Shown here in pieces: positions 21,961 through 34,300 of a stretch of 64,000 nt of DNA. The notes beneath the pieces are model-generated. The model searched no databases and was not told where the DNA came from. It was given only the letters and a program-made list of their open reading frames with translations. Made by a program: the position numbers and the translations under genes. How positions within the stretch are numbered: position 1 is the first letter of the stretch; each line of letters begins with the position of its first letter. Origin of the DNA: Pistacia vera (Eukaryota > Streptophyta > Magnoliopsida > Sapindales > Anacardiaceae); NCBI RefSeq assembly GCF_008641045.1, contig NW_022196597.1:1-64000 (forward strand), read 5' to 3'.

Positions 21961-24745
21961 GATACTTCCAGTCAGACAGACAGAGCCGAACCAACTGACA
22001 ATTGAGGAGTTAGATGAGGTCTAGATACACCCGGAGTACCCAGACTGAAAGACACAAATAGGCTATCTGCTCTTACCTGACATCCGCAGAAAGCTGATCG
22101 ACTTTCTAGAGAAGAATCAAGACTGATTTGCCTGGTCTCACTCCGATATGACCAGGATCAATTTCGAGGGCATAATGCACAGACTAAATGCCAACCCGGG
22201 CGTCCCTCTGGTAAGATAGAAGAGAAGAAGATTCACCTTGGAGAGAAACAAGGTGATCAATGAAGAGGTGGAGAAACTGCTCGGGAATGGCTCGGTCCGA
22301 GAGGTTCAATACCCAGATTGGCTAGCGAACGTGGTGATAGTGAAAAAGAAGAACGAAAAATGGAGAGTTTGTATCAACTTCACGACTTGAACAAAGTCTA
22401 CCGAAAAGACTCATTCCTTCTTCCCCACATTGATATGCTAGTGGATGCCACCGTCGGACACGAACTGCTCAGCTTCTTCGGATACAACCAGATACTAATG
22501 CACCTAGAGGACCAAAAGAAGACCGCCTTCGTCATAGAGTGAGGCATATATTGCTACAAAGTGATGCTGTTTGACCTGAAGAACATCGGGGCCACCTACC
22601 AACGACTAGTGAACAAAATGTTCTCCAATTTGCTAGGAGACTCTATGGAGGTCTACATCGATGACATGTTGGTAAAGTCTCTAATCGTCGAACATCACCT
22701 CGAGCATCTTAGGTAAGCCTTCGAGGTATTGCGAAAATACAACATGAAGCTAAACCCGACCAAATGCTCATTCAGCATGTCCTCGGGTAAGTGATGCGTG
22801 TTTCCTACAACATGCAAATGTAGCAAGTATACTAGTCGCAAAAAGTAATAAAGTGATAAGTGAGTATCGTTCCCACGAGGATAGTGTTACTAAGTACCGA
22901 TTTCCCTAGTTTAAGTCCTAATTAAAGCAGCAATAAATTGGATTGATGGAAAATTAACAAACTAAAAACAAATGCAAAACCCAACAGCTTAACTAATTAA
23001 ACAATGCTAAAAAATGCTAGGGTGTTGATTTCACCTAGATACGCTAACTCAAATCATAGAATCTATTACCCAAGTTCTAATTCCTTGATTGAAAATCGAA
23101 TTCCCTAAGTTGTGAAACATACCTTCTTAGGCTACATTTCCCTACTTATCCCTATCAAGCTTCCGCACCCAACAAAATGAAGATTAATAGTTCAAAGTCT
23201 TTTAAGCTTTATGGAATTCTATCTATATTTCATAGATCGCTAAACCTATCTCTAGCGTTTGCTAATCTACGGTATTTATCCCAAGAGGCACAATCACAAA
23301 TCACTTCTCAGTCTCATTGTGAACAACAGACATTTGAATGGTAATCAAGCATCCAAAAGTCATTAAGCAAAGAGATAAACACTCAATCATGAAATTAAAA
23401 CTCAAAGTAAATCAATTCATATAAATTTGAATCATTGTATCAAGGTTACATCAAACCCTAGCTAAAAAACTCAATTCATACTCAAAAATGAACTAAAATA
23501 ACAAAAACCAACTGAATCAAGATTCATCATTGAAAAACAAGCAAAAGATGGAGAAATCTTCTCTAATTTGAAGCCCAAATCTTCAATAATCTTCTCCTTC
23601 TATGAGCTGCCTCCCAAATGACGAACCAAGACTCCTTTTCTCTTCCTTTTCGCTCTAATTTATACCTCTCTCACTTAAGGATGAAGCCCTAGCAAGCCAA
23701 AATGCGTCGTTTTATTTTTAAATCTGACGCAGGTTTCGTCACGGCGAAGACTTTTGGGCCAAATATGAGCATGATAGAGTCTGAATATAGAAAAGTGTTA
23801 AACATATGAATTGTAGCCCTTTAAATTATATTTTCGGTAGTTCAAGAATCAGCACAATTCGAGGTCTACAACTCAAGTTATGGCAAAAATACTGAAGTAC
23901 ATCCAAAGACGTTTTTCTTCAGTTCCCAGCGTACTTTTCACGACTTCAAGCCAAGTTTTTACCATTGTCCAGTCAGAATTAGGAAAAACCCAAAACATGA
24001 AAGCTGTAGCTCTTCTTCTTAGCTTTCCAAAGCTTCTTAATTCAGGTCATTCCGAGTTTCCAAACTCAAGTTACACAATTTACGCTCAAAACTGTCATTT
24101 ATGCTCAAAATCATCGTTTAGGCCTGCAAAGACAAATTAATAGAATTAGGTAGCAATTATGGCCCAAATTGTATGAAAAGTATCATAAATCCTATCAAAA
24201 TTCAATGCAAAATCATAGTGTAAAATATGATTATCAGTAAGTTCCTCGGATATATGGTGATGCAGCATGACATCGAAGGTAATCTAGATCAGATCGAGAC
24301 AATGCTACGAATCCCCTCCCCAACCGACATAAAAGATGTTCAACGCCTCATAGGAAGGGTAGCCGCCTTGGGCCGATTCATCTCTAAGTCTACGAAAAAG
24401 TGCCACCTCTTCTTCACGGCACTTAGGAAATCAAAGAAGTTTGAATAGACGAAGGAATGCAAATAAGCGTTGGTCCAGCTGAAGCGATACTTGACGTCGC
24501 CCCCATTACTCTCCAAACCAAAGACGGGCGAACGTCTTTTCTTCTACTTGGCAGTATCAGAGTCATCCACTTCGGCCGTCCTGATTCGAGAGGAAGAAGG
24601 AAGGCAACTCCCAGTCCACTACACTAGCAAATCTCTTATCGACGCCGAAAGTCGATACAGCCAACTCGAGAAGCTGGCCCTCGCCTTGATCACAGCTGCC
24701 CGGAAGCTGCGACCGTATTTTCAGTGTCACCCCATCATAGTCTAA
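21961..24745 (+). pseudogene. Tat gypsy reverse transcriptase remnant, split by a solo LTR
   Basis: Before the insertion: WLANVVIVKKKNEKWRVCIN (frame changes within), FDLKNIGATYQRLVNKMF (Phe-Asp-Leu-Lys-Asn-like), the catalytic YIDDMLVKS near 22653-22680, and LNPTKCSFSMSSGK (to 22791). After it, from 24237: FLGYMVMQHDIEGNLDQIET, DVQRLIGRVAALGRFISKST and the RNase H start FFYLAVSESSTSAVLIREEE. Removing 22792-24241 restores SSGKFLGYMV, the conserved family junction. Numerous stops also occur outside the insertion. Confidence 0.9.
22792..24236 (+). mobile_element. Solo LTR inside gypsy reverse transcriptase
   Basis: A 1445-bp insertion beginning TGATGCGTGTTTCC and ending GATTATCA, flanked by exact 5-bp copies of GTAAG (22787-22791 and 24237-24241). 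It has the LTR-like TG...CA ends, no coding region with a domain, and the block GAGTATCGTTCCCACGAGGA near its start, a string I associate with LTRs of large plant gypsy elements. The frame at 23880-24140 has no recognisable domain. Lineage is not determined. Confidence 0.85.
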
Positions 24746-25795
24746 ACATCCTACCTGTTGAAAAGGATATTGCACTAGCCGAATCTTTTGGATCGCCTCA
24801 TTCAATGGACAGTGGAATTAAGCGAATTCGACATCACCTTCTGACCCTGCACCGCCATTAAGTTTCAAGCGCTGGCTGACTTCATTGCCGACTTTGCACC
24901 AAACACCTCTCTTCAGGCAGAAACAGAACTCCTGTGCTTGATTGACCACACGCCTTCGATATGGACCCTGACAGTGGACAGTTCAAGTAACGCCAACGGC
25001 AGCAGCATGAGCCTGGTACTAACTCTATAGAGGGAGACATTCTACACCAAGCCGTCAGTGTGGCTTCAAAACAACCAACAATGAAGCCGAGTGCGAGGCG
25101 CTAATCGTCGGACTCTCATTGGCCAAAGGAATGGGGATAAAAAAGATACAAGTGAAATCAGATTCGCAACTAGTGGTGAACCAACTCCAAGGGTTCTATT
25201 AGGCATGGGACACCAAGATGAACTTGTACTTGACCATAGCCAAAGAACTCCAGTCATCTTTCGAGGAATGCATAATCAGCCAGATCCCGAGGATCGAAAA
25301 CTCCCATGCAGACGCCCTTGCCAATGTTGGCTTGGTGCTTAAGACCGAACGGCCAACGACGATCCTGCTAGTACACTTACAGACATCAGCGATTGCTCCG
25401 GACCCGATCGAAGTTGCTTTAATCGCCTCGGACGACTCGTGGATGACAACCATCCTGCACTACTTAGAGAACGATGAACTCCCCAAGGATAAAAACGAAG
25501 TGCGGCAGCTCAAAACTAAAGCAGTACGGTTCACCGTTCATAAGGGTCGCCTGCTTAGGAGATCATTCTCAGGACCATACCTCAACTGCATCACCCTAGA
25601 AGAAGTAAAGTACGTACTCGCAGAGCTCCACGAAGACGAGTGTGGCAAGGCGGAGTCTCGCAAACAAGACACTGACAGCCGGCTACTATTGGCCCACCAT
25701 GTGCTCTGGACAGCCAAATATGGAAAGGCATGTGACAGCTGCCAACGCTTTTCCAAGGTATCACATCTCCCACCAAAACGGCTCGACGCCACTTC
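24746..25795 (+). pseudogene. Tat gypsy RNase H and integrase N-terminus, truncated
   Basis: RNase H: ALADFIADFAP (about 24868) and WTLTVDSSSNANGSSMSLVL, then AECEALIVGLSLAKGMGIKK and SDSQLVVNQLQGFY, with the closing RIENSHADALANVGLVLKTE (ENxxADALA). The linker VRFTVHKGRLLRRSFSGPYL leads to the integrase zinc region: VLAELHEDECG, then LAHHVL and KACDSCQRFSKVSHLPPKRL. The sequence then leaves integrase at about 25795: no DDE catalytic core exists, and the antisense ORF begins on the other strand. A frameshift lies near 25650. Confidence 0.88.
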
Positions 25796-27832
25796 GTCGT
25801 CCGTCGTCTCCTGTGACCCTCCAACCAATCCACCAACATCAGCTTTCGGCGCCTCGATCTCGTCCCCATGGACGTCCAGCTCGGGTTTAAGGCCTCGTTC
25901 CTCAAAGAAAGCTCTATACTCCTCTATATCCTCGTCCGACTCCCATTCACCCTGCTTCCCCGCTTTATACTCCTCCATGAGCTCTGAGTGAGTCTTCAGA
26001 ACTGCCTCTATAGAGACGTCCTCCAGCCTGCAGAGGAGTAAGGTCCTTTTAGCTTCGCACTTAGCTTGGGTGCTCTGCAGCTGCCGAGCAAAGTCCACGC
26101 GTTCCTTCTCTAGCCGAGCTTCTCTTTTGTGGCCCACACAGAGCCTACTTTCCAGCTCAAAGGCTGCATCTGTGAGCTCCTTGTTGCGCCAGTCCAACTC
26201 TTTTTTTCTTCGATCCTGCGAGCTAATTAACTTCTGGAGGTGAGCACCTCCGGAGAGGGCCTGCAAGCACGAAAAAGCAAACGGGTTAGATAAAGTAAAG
26301 CGAAGGGTAAAATGTCTAAACAAAATGGGATAAGTCACCTGAAAAAGATGGGCCATTGTCCACTCGGCCACTTGCATTGCGTCGAGCCTCCTGAGTTGGC
26401 GCTCATCTTCGAGAAGAGGAAAGAAGTCTACCACGACCCCGACGAAAGATGTGTCGGAGTAGGCCGAAGTGTCAGACGGGATAATGATCTTTACATTATT
26501 GCCATCCGACACCACCAAGGTAGCAGTCGACAGCGTCTTCTGTGTCGATTGGGGAGCAACAGCCAGATTCATTTCTGTTGGAGCTAACGAGCTGCCACCC
26601 TGTTCTGTCCTTCTGCGTTTCTGCGCAGACTCCGACCGGCATTTCTCCTTTATCTCCTTCACCGATGACACTTTAAACTTGCTGGACATTCTCTCTTTTG
26701 CAAGGTATAATTCTTCAACTGTTAGTGGATGGCGTACAGATCTACCAAACACGATGAGATTGCTATACCGAGCCAATAACACGTAGAGCAGCAGATACCT
26801 GAGCGGAACAAGTATACCTTCCTACACCTCGGGAACTTGACTCCACAAAGGACTTCTCCACAAATTCGCCTCGTTGAACACTTAGCGGTAGTTCCTTTCC
26901 TCCTCCGGTAAGGCTAGAATTGCTCGGCTCCTTTCCTCGGCACGAAAACCTGACAAATGTCTGTTGTAGTTGAGATCTACAAAAGAAGAAACAATGAGAT
27001 TAAGTACTAACACTTGAAATAGAAACCAAGCCTTATCACCTGTCGACTACCAGAAGAACGGGATGCCCTCGACTCCTCTTACTCCGAAAACTATTTCACC
27101 CCTGACAAAAAAGGATATATCTTTCCACTTTTTGTCATATGACTTTAGCCCCATCACCAAATGCTTTCGGTCGTGCCGAAGCATGAAAAGATAGCGACCT
27201 CTCTCCTTATCATGCTTCTTCAGGTAATACAAAAGGAGCAAATCCATCATCCTGAACTCCACTCCGAGCCGAGCGCCCAAACATTCTATTGACATGAGCA
27301 ACCGCTAGACATTCGGCATCAACTGGCTCGGAGCAATGTCGTAGTGACTCAAGACTTCACAAACTAGCTGGGGAATGGGGAAACACATCCCCTCTACCAA
27401 GGTCTGCTCGTAAATGCTTATCCAACACGGCACAAACCAGTCGACTCTTTCGAACCGGCTCGGTACCCTCATCTCTATCGAAGTTGGAATCTTGTACAGA
27501 TACTGAAGCTTCGATAGTTCCACCGGCTCAATCTGCGACGGAGGATTATCGGCTAACATTCTCGCACCGGGTAGGCTCTGCTTGTCTCCATCAACACCAC
27601 TGGTTGACGGAACCTCACTGTTGGCACAACCCACATTGGCGGCATCCCTTGGCTCTGACTCATTACTAGACCCTCCGTCGGTCGACTCATCATCGCTCAG
27701 CTCTACGTAGACTCGCTCAGCTCATCACCAGGACGAAAGGTGACACTCACCCTTTCGGATGGAGCTACCTCATCACCTTCTGGCATCACCACCATAGTCG
27801 GTGCGTCCTCATATTCGTTCCCTCCGGACATC
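25796..27832 (-). pseudogene. Antisense ORF of Tat element (Transposase_28-like)
   Basis: Reads minus strand from MSGGNEYEDAPTMVVMPEGD (27832). Next come PTSIEMRVPSRFERVDWFVP, SIYEQTLVEGMCFPIPQLVC, LSHYDIAPSQLMPNV and KHDKERGRYLFMLRHDRKHL, KSYDKKWKDISFFV. This matches the pattern of 'putative gypsy type transposon' proteins (Pfam Transposase_28 family), which in plants often come from Tat antisense ORFs. A later exon-like part (26782 down) holds SSKFKVSSVKEIKEKCRSES and a coiled-coil-like, charged region (KELDWRNKELTDAAFELESR, LEKERVDFARQLQSTQAKCE). Stops near 27725 and 27302 show decay. An intron around 26780-27045 is possible but unproven. Confidence 0.75.
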
Positions 27833-27839
27833 ACTACTT

Positions 27840-28871
27840 TGCTTCATGGACTTTGATCTTCCTCCACCTCGGCGCCATCCAAGTACCCCGATACTCGACC
27901 CCACTCGGCTCAGATCCTGATCCGAACCAAATAAAGCCCCTCTCACTACGTATCCCTCTCAGACCCAGCCGAAAAATCGCCCCGTTCAAAAGGTACCAAC
28001 CCAAAATTCCCAAAAACCACCCTCTCTCCAAGAAATGCAGGATTTCGAATAAAAAACAAGCTAGGACCCCCAAAACAGTATCCTAAACCCTCTTTTCCTC
28101 GCCTTTTTTGAAACAAAAACAATGAAAAATCAAGAAAAAAGACAAAAGACAAAAGAAGCAAAGATTTACCGGATTCAAGAGTAGAAAACGCGAAACTCCC
28201 AAAGGAAATAAGCGAAGTTGATATTCTCTCTCTCCTAAAGAAACTTGAACGCGAAGAATGGCAGGAACGAAGGGTCGCCGCCTTTAATTGACAGGGGACA
28301 GGTGGCTTGATCTCATTGGTAATGAGAGGCTAGAGACTTTTCGTTTCCCGCTCGTGGCTTACATCAAGTGGAAGCCTCGCACACCTAAGTCGTGCCAATT
28401 CGGGCCCCTTTTAGTCCCTCCGAGCCGAACCGGCTATGCTAGTCTTAGTAAGACCTCTCTACCGCACAGCGAGGACCCATGCCGTCATAACGGTGTCTCC
28501 TCAGAAGGTCGGTGACATCCTGGTAAGCCCCCCCGAAGTCGCCGATGTGCATCCGATTGGCGGAACGAAGCCTAAGACGCGACGGGCTAGCTTAACATCT
28601 GATAAACACGCGAACACGACCCCAACGATGAACACCTCGCCTCGGTCGGATACCCTAAAGCCGAACCTAGACGAGCCGAGCAGGCTCGAGCGTTATAACC
28701 ACAATCTCTACACCCTCTTTTTAGTTCGGCTCGGTAACTCGAACTGAGCCGATTCCCATGCGTCCCAATTACGCCTCGACGGCCAAGCAACCTGCTGAAG
28801 AACCATTGCCTACACGCATCCCGTACGCAGATAATCGATCCTAGTCTCTTAAGCTAGATACTCTTTAACTT
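27840..28871. other. Noncoding 3' region of Tat element
   Basis: Lies between the antisense ORF start and the polypurine tract and probably contains the antisense promoter. Open frames here have no domain. Repeated TCGGCTCGG-like strings occur in 28660-28760. No host gene seen. Confidence 0.55.
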
Positions 28872-28886
28872 AAGAGAGTGGGGGAT
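28872..28886 (+). promoter_or_regulatory. Polypurine tract of Tat element
   Basis: AAGAGAGTGGGGGATA sits just before the 3' LTR, the usual plus-strand primer site. Confidence 0.75.
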
Positions 28887-28890
28887 AAAT

Positions 28891-29436
28891 TGTATGGGCC
28901 AAAATTCGTATTGGACTTGACGAGATCCAACTGCAACAATAATGAATGACGGCCCAGAGCCTTAGTCCAATCTCGATTGGGCCCACGCTTAGAACACCTT
29001 GGGAATTGCCAGCTTTATGAGTTGGGCCATCCCTTGAGTTAAGCTAAACTGGGTCCGACCCATTCACTCGCAACAGTCCATAACGAGGATCAAAATCCTA
29101 ACCAAACTCCTTTATCGACAAAGCCTTGACAGATAAAGGTAAAGAATCTAATCTATTCCCGAAAAGAGAGTTCCCTTACCAAATAGGACTCAGAGACCTA
29201 CTAGGATTCGGCCCCCCGCGGTTCACTATATAAGCTAATGTCAGCCCACCCATAGAGGGAGATCATCAGAAAACCCTACTACTTATATCACCAAACCCAT
29301 AATCTACCTCAATCCCCTGGCATTGCTTGGACTCCTTGAGAGATGCTAGGAGGCACCCCGCAGGTCCACCAAGGTTGTCAGTGGCTCGCTCCACACGATT
29401 CATTCCTAAACTCGATTGTAAATTTTAGCATTTACA
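28891..29436 (+). repeat. 3' LTR of Tat gypsy element
   Basis: 546 bp, partner of 19448-19991, ending TTTAGCATTTACA, followed by ATAAT. Confidence 0.93.
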
Positions 29437-29888
29437 ATAATCTTGATTAAATAGGCCTTTTTTTTTTTTTTTTTTTTTTTGTGTATCCGTCTTTATATTA
29501 AATTTGTAATATGATCATTACATTATAACACATATGAGTATTTGTATATACTGAAGAATCTTTTTCAATGAATTTGCAAATTTGTTTTTTTAATAGTGCA
29601 ACCAAATTATTTCATCTAATCTTTATCTTTGGTTGATTAGATGAGATCTTGATTGCCTTAGACACAGATTTGTTGATCTCCAATAGCAAAAGGTTGCTTT
29701 TCAAACCACCAAATTTTAAATCCCATAGAAAAGATCCTATTTGTTTTATTCACTTTAGTGAATATGAAATGTAGTACCATATCACATCGAACTACATATA
29801 TATTAATTAGAACATACTATGACACCAATCGCCCCTCTTATCTATAGTTATAGAAGAAGTCTAAGATTAACTTTGAAATACAATATTC
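29437..29888. other. Intergenic DNA
   Basis: A poly(T) run at 29458-29480 and AT-rich sequence. No gene seen. It ends where the triplicated block begins. Confidence 0.5.
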
Positions 29889-30519
29889 TTATATTATTTG
29901 ATAACCTTATCTCTCAACTAGATCATATATTCTAGAAGCTGAAGACCATTGAAAAGATTGATGGTCAATCATGGGTAACATTGCCTCTAATACTCCCCAC
30001 CGGATCATAGACTAAAAGTTAGAGAATTGTTGAAGAGATTCAATAGTCCAACTATGGGTAACGGTACTTTGATACTTCTTGACTGGATCATATGTTCTGA
30101 AAATTGAAAACCATCGAATAGATCTAATGCTCAAGTATACCCAGCATAACACATTAAAAATGTCAAACCATATTTGTACCTTTTTCAAACATTATATATT
30201 ACATGGTAACAATAAAATGTTATTATGATAAGTTGTTTATATTTATTTCCATAAATATCAGTTCCTAACAATGTGAATCATAACCAACTCGGTTGAAAGC
30301 CTGCAAAGTTGCCAGGTCCCAGGTGACCTTAATCGGTTTGACCGAATGGTCAATCGGGTGTCAAAAAATTTAAAATTCAACAAAACACTAAAAATTAGTA
30401 AGTCCCTACATGTTAAAATTTAGCAAACACACCCCAAATATAATGGTCGACCTGTTTGGCAACGAGCGACACAACCAATTCACCAATCATCCTTGAGCCA
30501 TTCCCTAGAAAGTCTACCA

Positions 30520-30730
30520 AATCTGGCCGAAATCGGTTCGATTCGCACATCTCACCCAGCCAATATCGACATTCAGGCCAGATTCCTCACCGCTAGCATC
30601 GACAACCCTCCCCATCCCACAAAATACTCCCCATTTCGACGATCTCACTGACGTCGGTGTCGACATTTGGCCAGATCTCACCACCCTGCATCGACACCCC
30701 TCCCCATCACCACAAAATACTCCCTCAGCT
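30520..30730. repeat. Two tandem copies of about 100 bp (copy A)
   Basis: The order ATCGACATTCAGGCCAGATT, CTCACCGCTAGCATCGACAA, CCCTCCCCATC, CACAAAATACTCC is repeated as GTCGACATTTGGCCAGATCT, CACCACCCTGCATCGACACC, CCTCCCCATCACCACAAAAT. The same pair appears in copy C at about 45070-45255. Noncoding. Confidence 0.7.
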
Positions 30731-31232
30731 CTTGACCAAAACCATCTCACCCCACCGTTCACCCATCAATCGCCACAAAGCCAACTTGTTCCGGCCACCG
30801 ATTTTTTTTTTTTTTATTTCCAGTGATTCACTCACTGAACCACCTTCATCGCCACCATTGCACTCATCACACTTTCTCCTCAAAAGCCCCAACATCTAGC
30901 TTCAATTGTTTGTGATCACTCATCCTAATTCTAGGTTTTCGATGTATGGAAATAAGTAACCCACCCAATGAAAGCCCTCGTCTGGTTGAATCGATTCAAT
31001 GATCAGCCAGTTTTAAAACACTGTTCTCAAATAAAAAAAAAGAATAAAACATAATTTTGTGGGTTTATTGCACAATAGTACAGATAACAAGATACGCTAA
31101 CCAATATTGTTAGATGTCTTCACCAAATTTGGATGCAGGGAATATCAAATCTGCTTATAATTGTTATCTTTATCAGAAAATGATTTACAAGTCATGTATA
31201 TGCTAAGCGGTATATAAACACATACTTAAGAC

Positions 31233-31344
31233 GAATCATAAAGGTCTAGATCCTCACAGGAAGTGTATGTGTTTAACTCTTTGAATCGGAATCATGAAGG
31301 TTCGAAATCCTCACAGGAGTGTATGTGTTTACCTCTTTGAATCG
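31233..31344. repeat. 56-bp tandem duplication over the HDA14 stop region (copy A)
   Basis: Each unit runs from GAATCATAAAGGTCT or GAATCATGAAGGTT through CCTCACAGG and GTGTATGTGTTT to CTCTTTGAATCG. The right unit holds the last codons of the HDA14-like gene (KHIHS-stop); the left unit is a spare copy just downstream of the stop. Copy C has the same arrangement at about 45797-45914. Confidence 0.75.
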
Positions 31345-34300
31345 CTGTGCTTCTTTCGTAGGGGTTCTTCAAACAAGATGGCAGGGTTGTCAAACTCGGA
31401 TGCCACACTGGGTTCGCCAAGAAAAGCTCGAAATGAATCTGCAACTGAATATGAAAGAGACTTGAGGTTGTATCCTCCTTCCAAGAAGACACACAGCGGC
31501 CTCACCACAGCTCTTTGCGCAAGTTGTTTGATATTTGCTGCAAGCATGTAAATGTTTCCTGTTGTAAACTGTAGACGGCAAGCGGATCTAATACGTGACC
31601 ATCATATCTGGCAAAGTTCAGTCGCAAGACATGCAAACGGGTAAACGTTTAGAATAGTGATTTATTCAATCTAGGCCCCTACCTTTAGTACAATGATTTA
31701 AACCTTCCTTTCGAATTTTGAAGTTTCTTATTATCTATCCAACTAATCTGATAGGGACAACAGTTTGCCTCTCTTGTGTGGATAGTGTAGATAGCATGCG
31801 TGTGTATGCAACATAATTGAAATGTCAAATTAATACTAAATTATGTATGCGATCATTAAATGGCCACCAAGTTCACATCTTTCTTGAACCTATTGTCAAG
31901 TGACCTTGCGCGAACTAGAATGCAGTGTGCAATAAAATTAGTATTACACATGGAAAAGTAACTCACCCAGCAGAGACAGAATTATATCTGGCTTGAACCT
32001 TTGAGCACATGAACGATGACTTCATCAAAAACAGTCTCATGGCAATGTCACCGGAGCCTCCTGGTAAAGCAGTTTGAGTCGTTCCTTCCACCATCTCCAT
32101 GGCCTACCTCATGAATTTTACCAGTGCCCGGATAGCTTCCATCCTGTGTTCATAGAGATTTTATAATGATTGGTTAGACAATAGGCAAATACTGAAACAA
32201 ACTTATTTGATCAGCATCTGTCTGTTGTCACATAACACCTAGGTGATTTTTGATGTCATGTTCTCATTCTGATTGTGCTAATATTACTTTGAGCATATTT
32301 AGTTGACCTAATTGAAAATTATGATTCAAGCCACTGTATTCTTACTCCCAGACACTGATCCTAATCAAAGCAAATTATTTTTAGCCACAACAACAACAGA
32401 CTTCTTGCCAGTAGAAAGTCGGGAATAAACAGATAGCATAATAGGAAATTCAACTTTTATTGCACATGACAAAAAGGGTTAAAAAGTTAGATAGTATGGT
32501 GACATTGCTTACTTGGTTGTTGAAAGGAAGAATATATCTGGATCATCATAGAAGGCATCATTGTGCCCTTCCCATGGTGAACATCGAAATCAATGATAAA
32601 TACACGCTTCAATCCATGGACACGTGAGCATAACGAGCTGCTATGGCCACATTCCCGAAAACACAAAAACCCATAGGCCCCTTTGGTATAGCATGATGTC
32701 CCGGAGGTCTTATCAAAGCAAAACCATAGGTGATCAAGGCTGCTCTTTGATGTTGAAACTGCACCCGAAAAAAGGCTTTAGGATGGTGGGTATTCCATAT
32801 AACAAGTTGATATCTGACATCATAAGAAGTAAATGGTAACTGGTTTGAAAACCTATAAATTGGGGCACATTCAGAATAAATTCTGTTCTTTCAATCACAA
32901 AGTAGTCACAGGTACAATGTGTTTAAAAATCATTGAACTTTGGTGCACATTAAAATATGCGTTTCTGCATTTAGAAATAAAAAAACTCAAATCCATCCTT
33001 GACACTGACATGATTTCCACACCCCCAAACAGGAAAATATTTGTATAAAGGGACTAACGTTCTAGATAGGTACATCACCACTGAATCAACAAGGGAAATG
33101 CCATCCCCAGCTGCAACAAGTGACTCCTGGAATGTCTGCAAGATAATACCATAAGAAAAGAAGGGAAGAACAACATTTTGATTTCATACTGAAGCATCAA
33201 AATTGAAACTAGTCGTGTGTGGCTAAGATGATGATGTGGTCAAGAACAAACCATAAGCTCTATACAGAAATTAAGTTTCATACACCAATTAACAATTATT
33301 ACCAAAAATAAAGTTATTTCCACCACTTACGACTAGACAACCAGAGGGCCTTTATATCTTACGAATAAGTAATATATCTATTTAGAAGTACTTCTGAACA
33401 TAACACATTTTATCTCATTAAACTTATGATATGATGAATGCTTGCATGTGAACTGCTTCAGTGATCCTCCCCATTTTTTACTTATCAACAAAAATGTTTG
33501 TTTATCTTTAGTTTGCATTTTGAGGATGAAAAAATGAAATATTACATTAAACCGTGAATTTATGATAAATAAAACCAAGATTGTTCTTTGTAAGAATCAG
33601 AGATTTACAGGTTCTTACTCAAATTCATCTTTTTAGATTTTCTTGCAGTAAACTGTATCTGTGTACATAGTATATAGAAGAAGAGAGTGTATATTCACGA
33701 GCAAAATCAAAGAGTAAAACAAGACACCAATAAAATACACTTACAGTGGCAGTAGCATATTGGTCCAGAGCCTTCAATGACCACAATGCCTTGTTGTGAA
33801 GCCCGATCCATAGCCTAAAATGCATTTAATGAGTTAGCCCTCATGTGACATCCTACAGTCCCGGTTAAACAAAAACACATTTCGTGTGCAGTGCATGTTT
33901 GTGTGTACATAAATGACTTATTTTTTAGCAAAATGGAAGCACCAACAGAAAGGGCTTATTAGAAATACAGAACTGATTCACCTCAAAAATTTGCTCTAAG
34001 ATATGACCAAAACAGCAGAATGAAAGAAACAAAAAAGGAAATGTAGTAGGAAATTGAAGAAACCTTCTCAGTCCTGATACATATCGCTTTCATGAACATT
34101 TGCAACGTCATCTACTGACAGGCTTATAATTTGAAGTTCAATGATCTCTGATCCACGGAACTGAGACATACGGAAATGAACAAGTATTAATGGCTATACA
34201 AATTGGTCCCTAAAATACCATTGTTCAACGATTATTTAAACAGTGATCTTATCACAGAATAATTCAACTTATTTATACTATAGAATAGGGTGTAACTTCT

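Larger units (their letters stand above)
19448..29436 (+). mobile_element. Ty3/gypsy retrotransposon, Tat type, internally deleted
   Basis: LTRs start TGTATGGGCCAAAATTCG and end TTTACA. Flanks are GTAAT and ATAAT, a near-match 5-bp duplication. Reverse transcriptase precedes RNase H and integrase, the gypsy order. Gag carries the KWCEFHEDHGYNT motif of Tat elements, and a minus-strand ORF lies between pol and the 3' LTR, a known Tat trait. Gag seems shortened after KEKLEKLDR, and integrase stops after its zinc-binding part. A solo LTR splits the reverse transcriptase. It cannot move on its own. Confidence 0.92.

Noticed and set aside
25538..26782. A 414-codon frame as a host gene
   Set aside because: It lies between pol and the 3' LTR of a Tat retrotransposon and matches the antisense-ORF type of that group. 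Its tail runs antisense through integrase.
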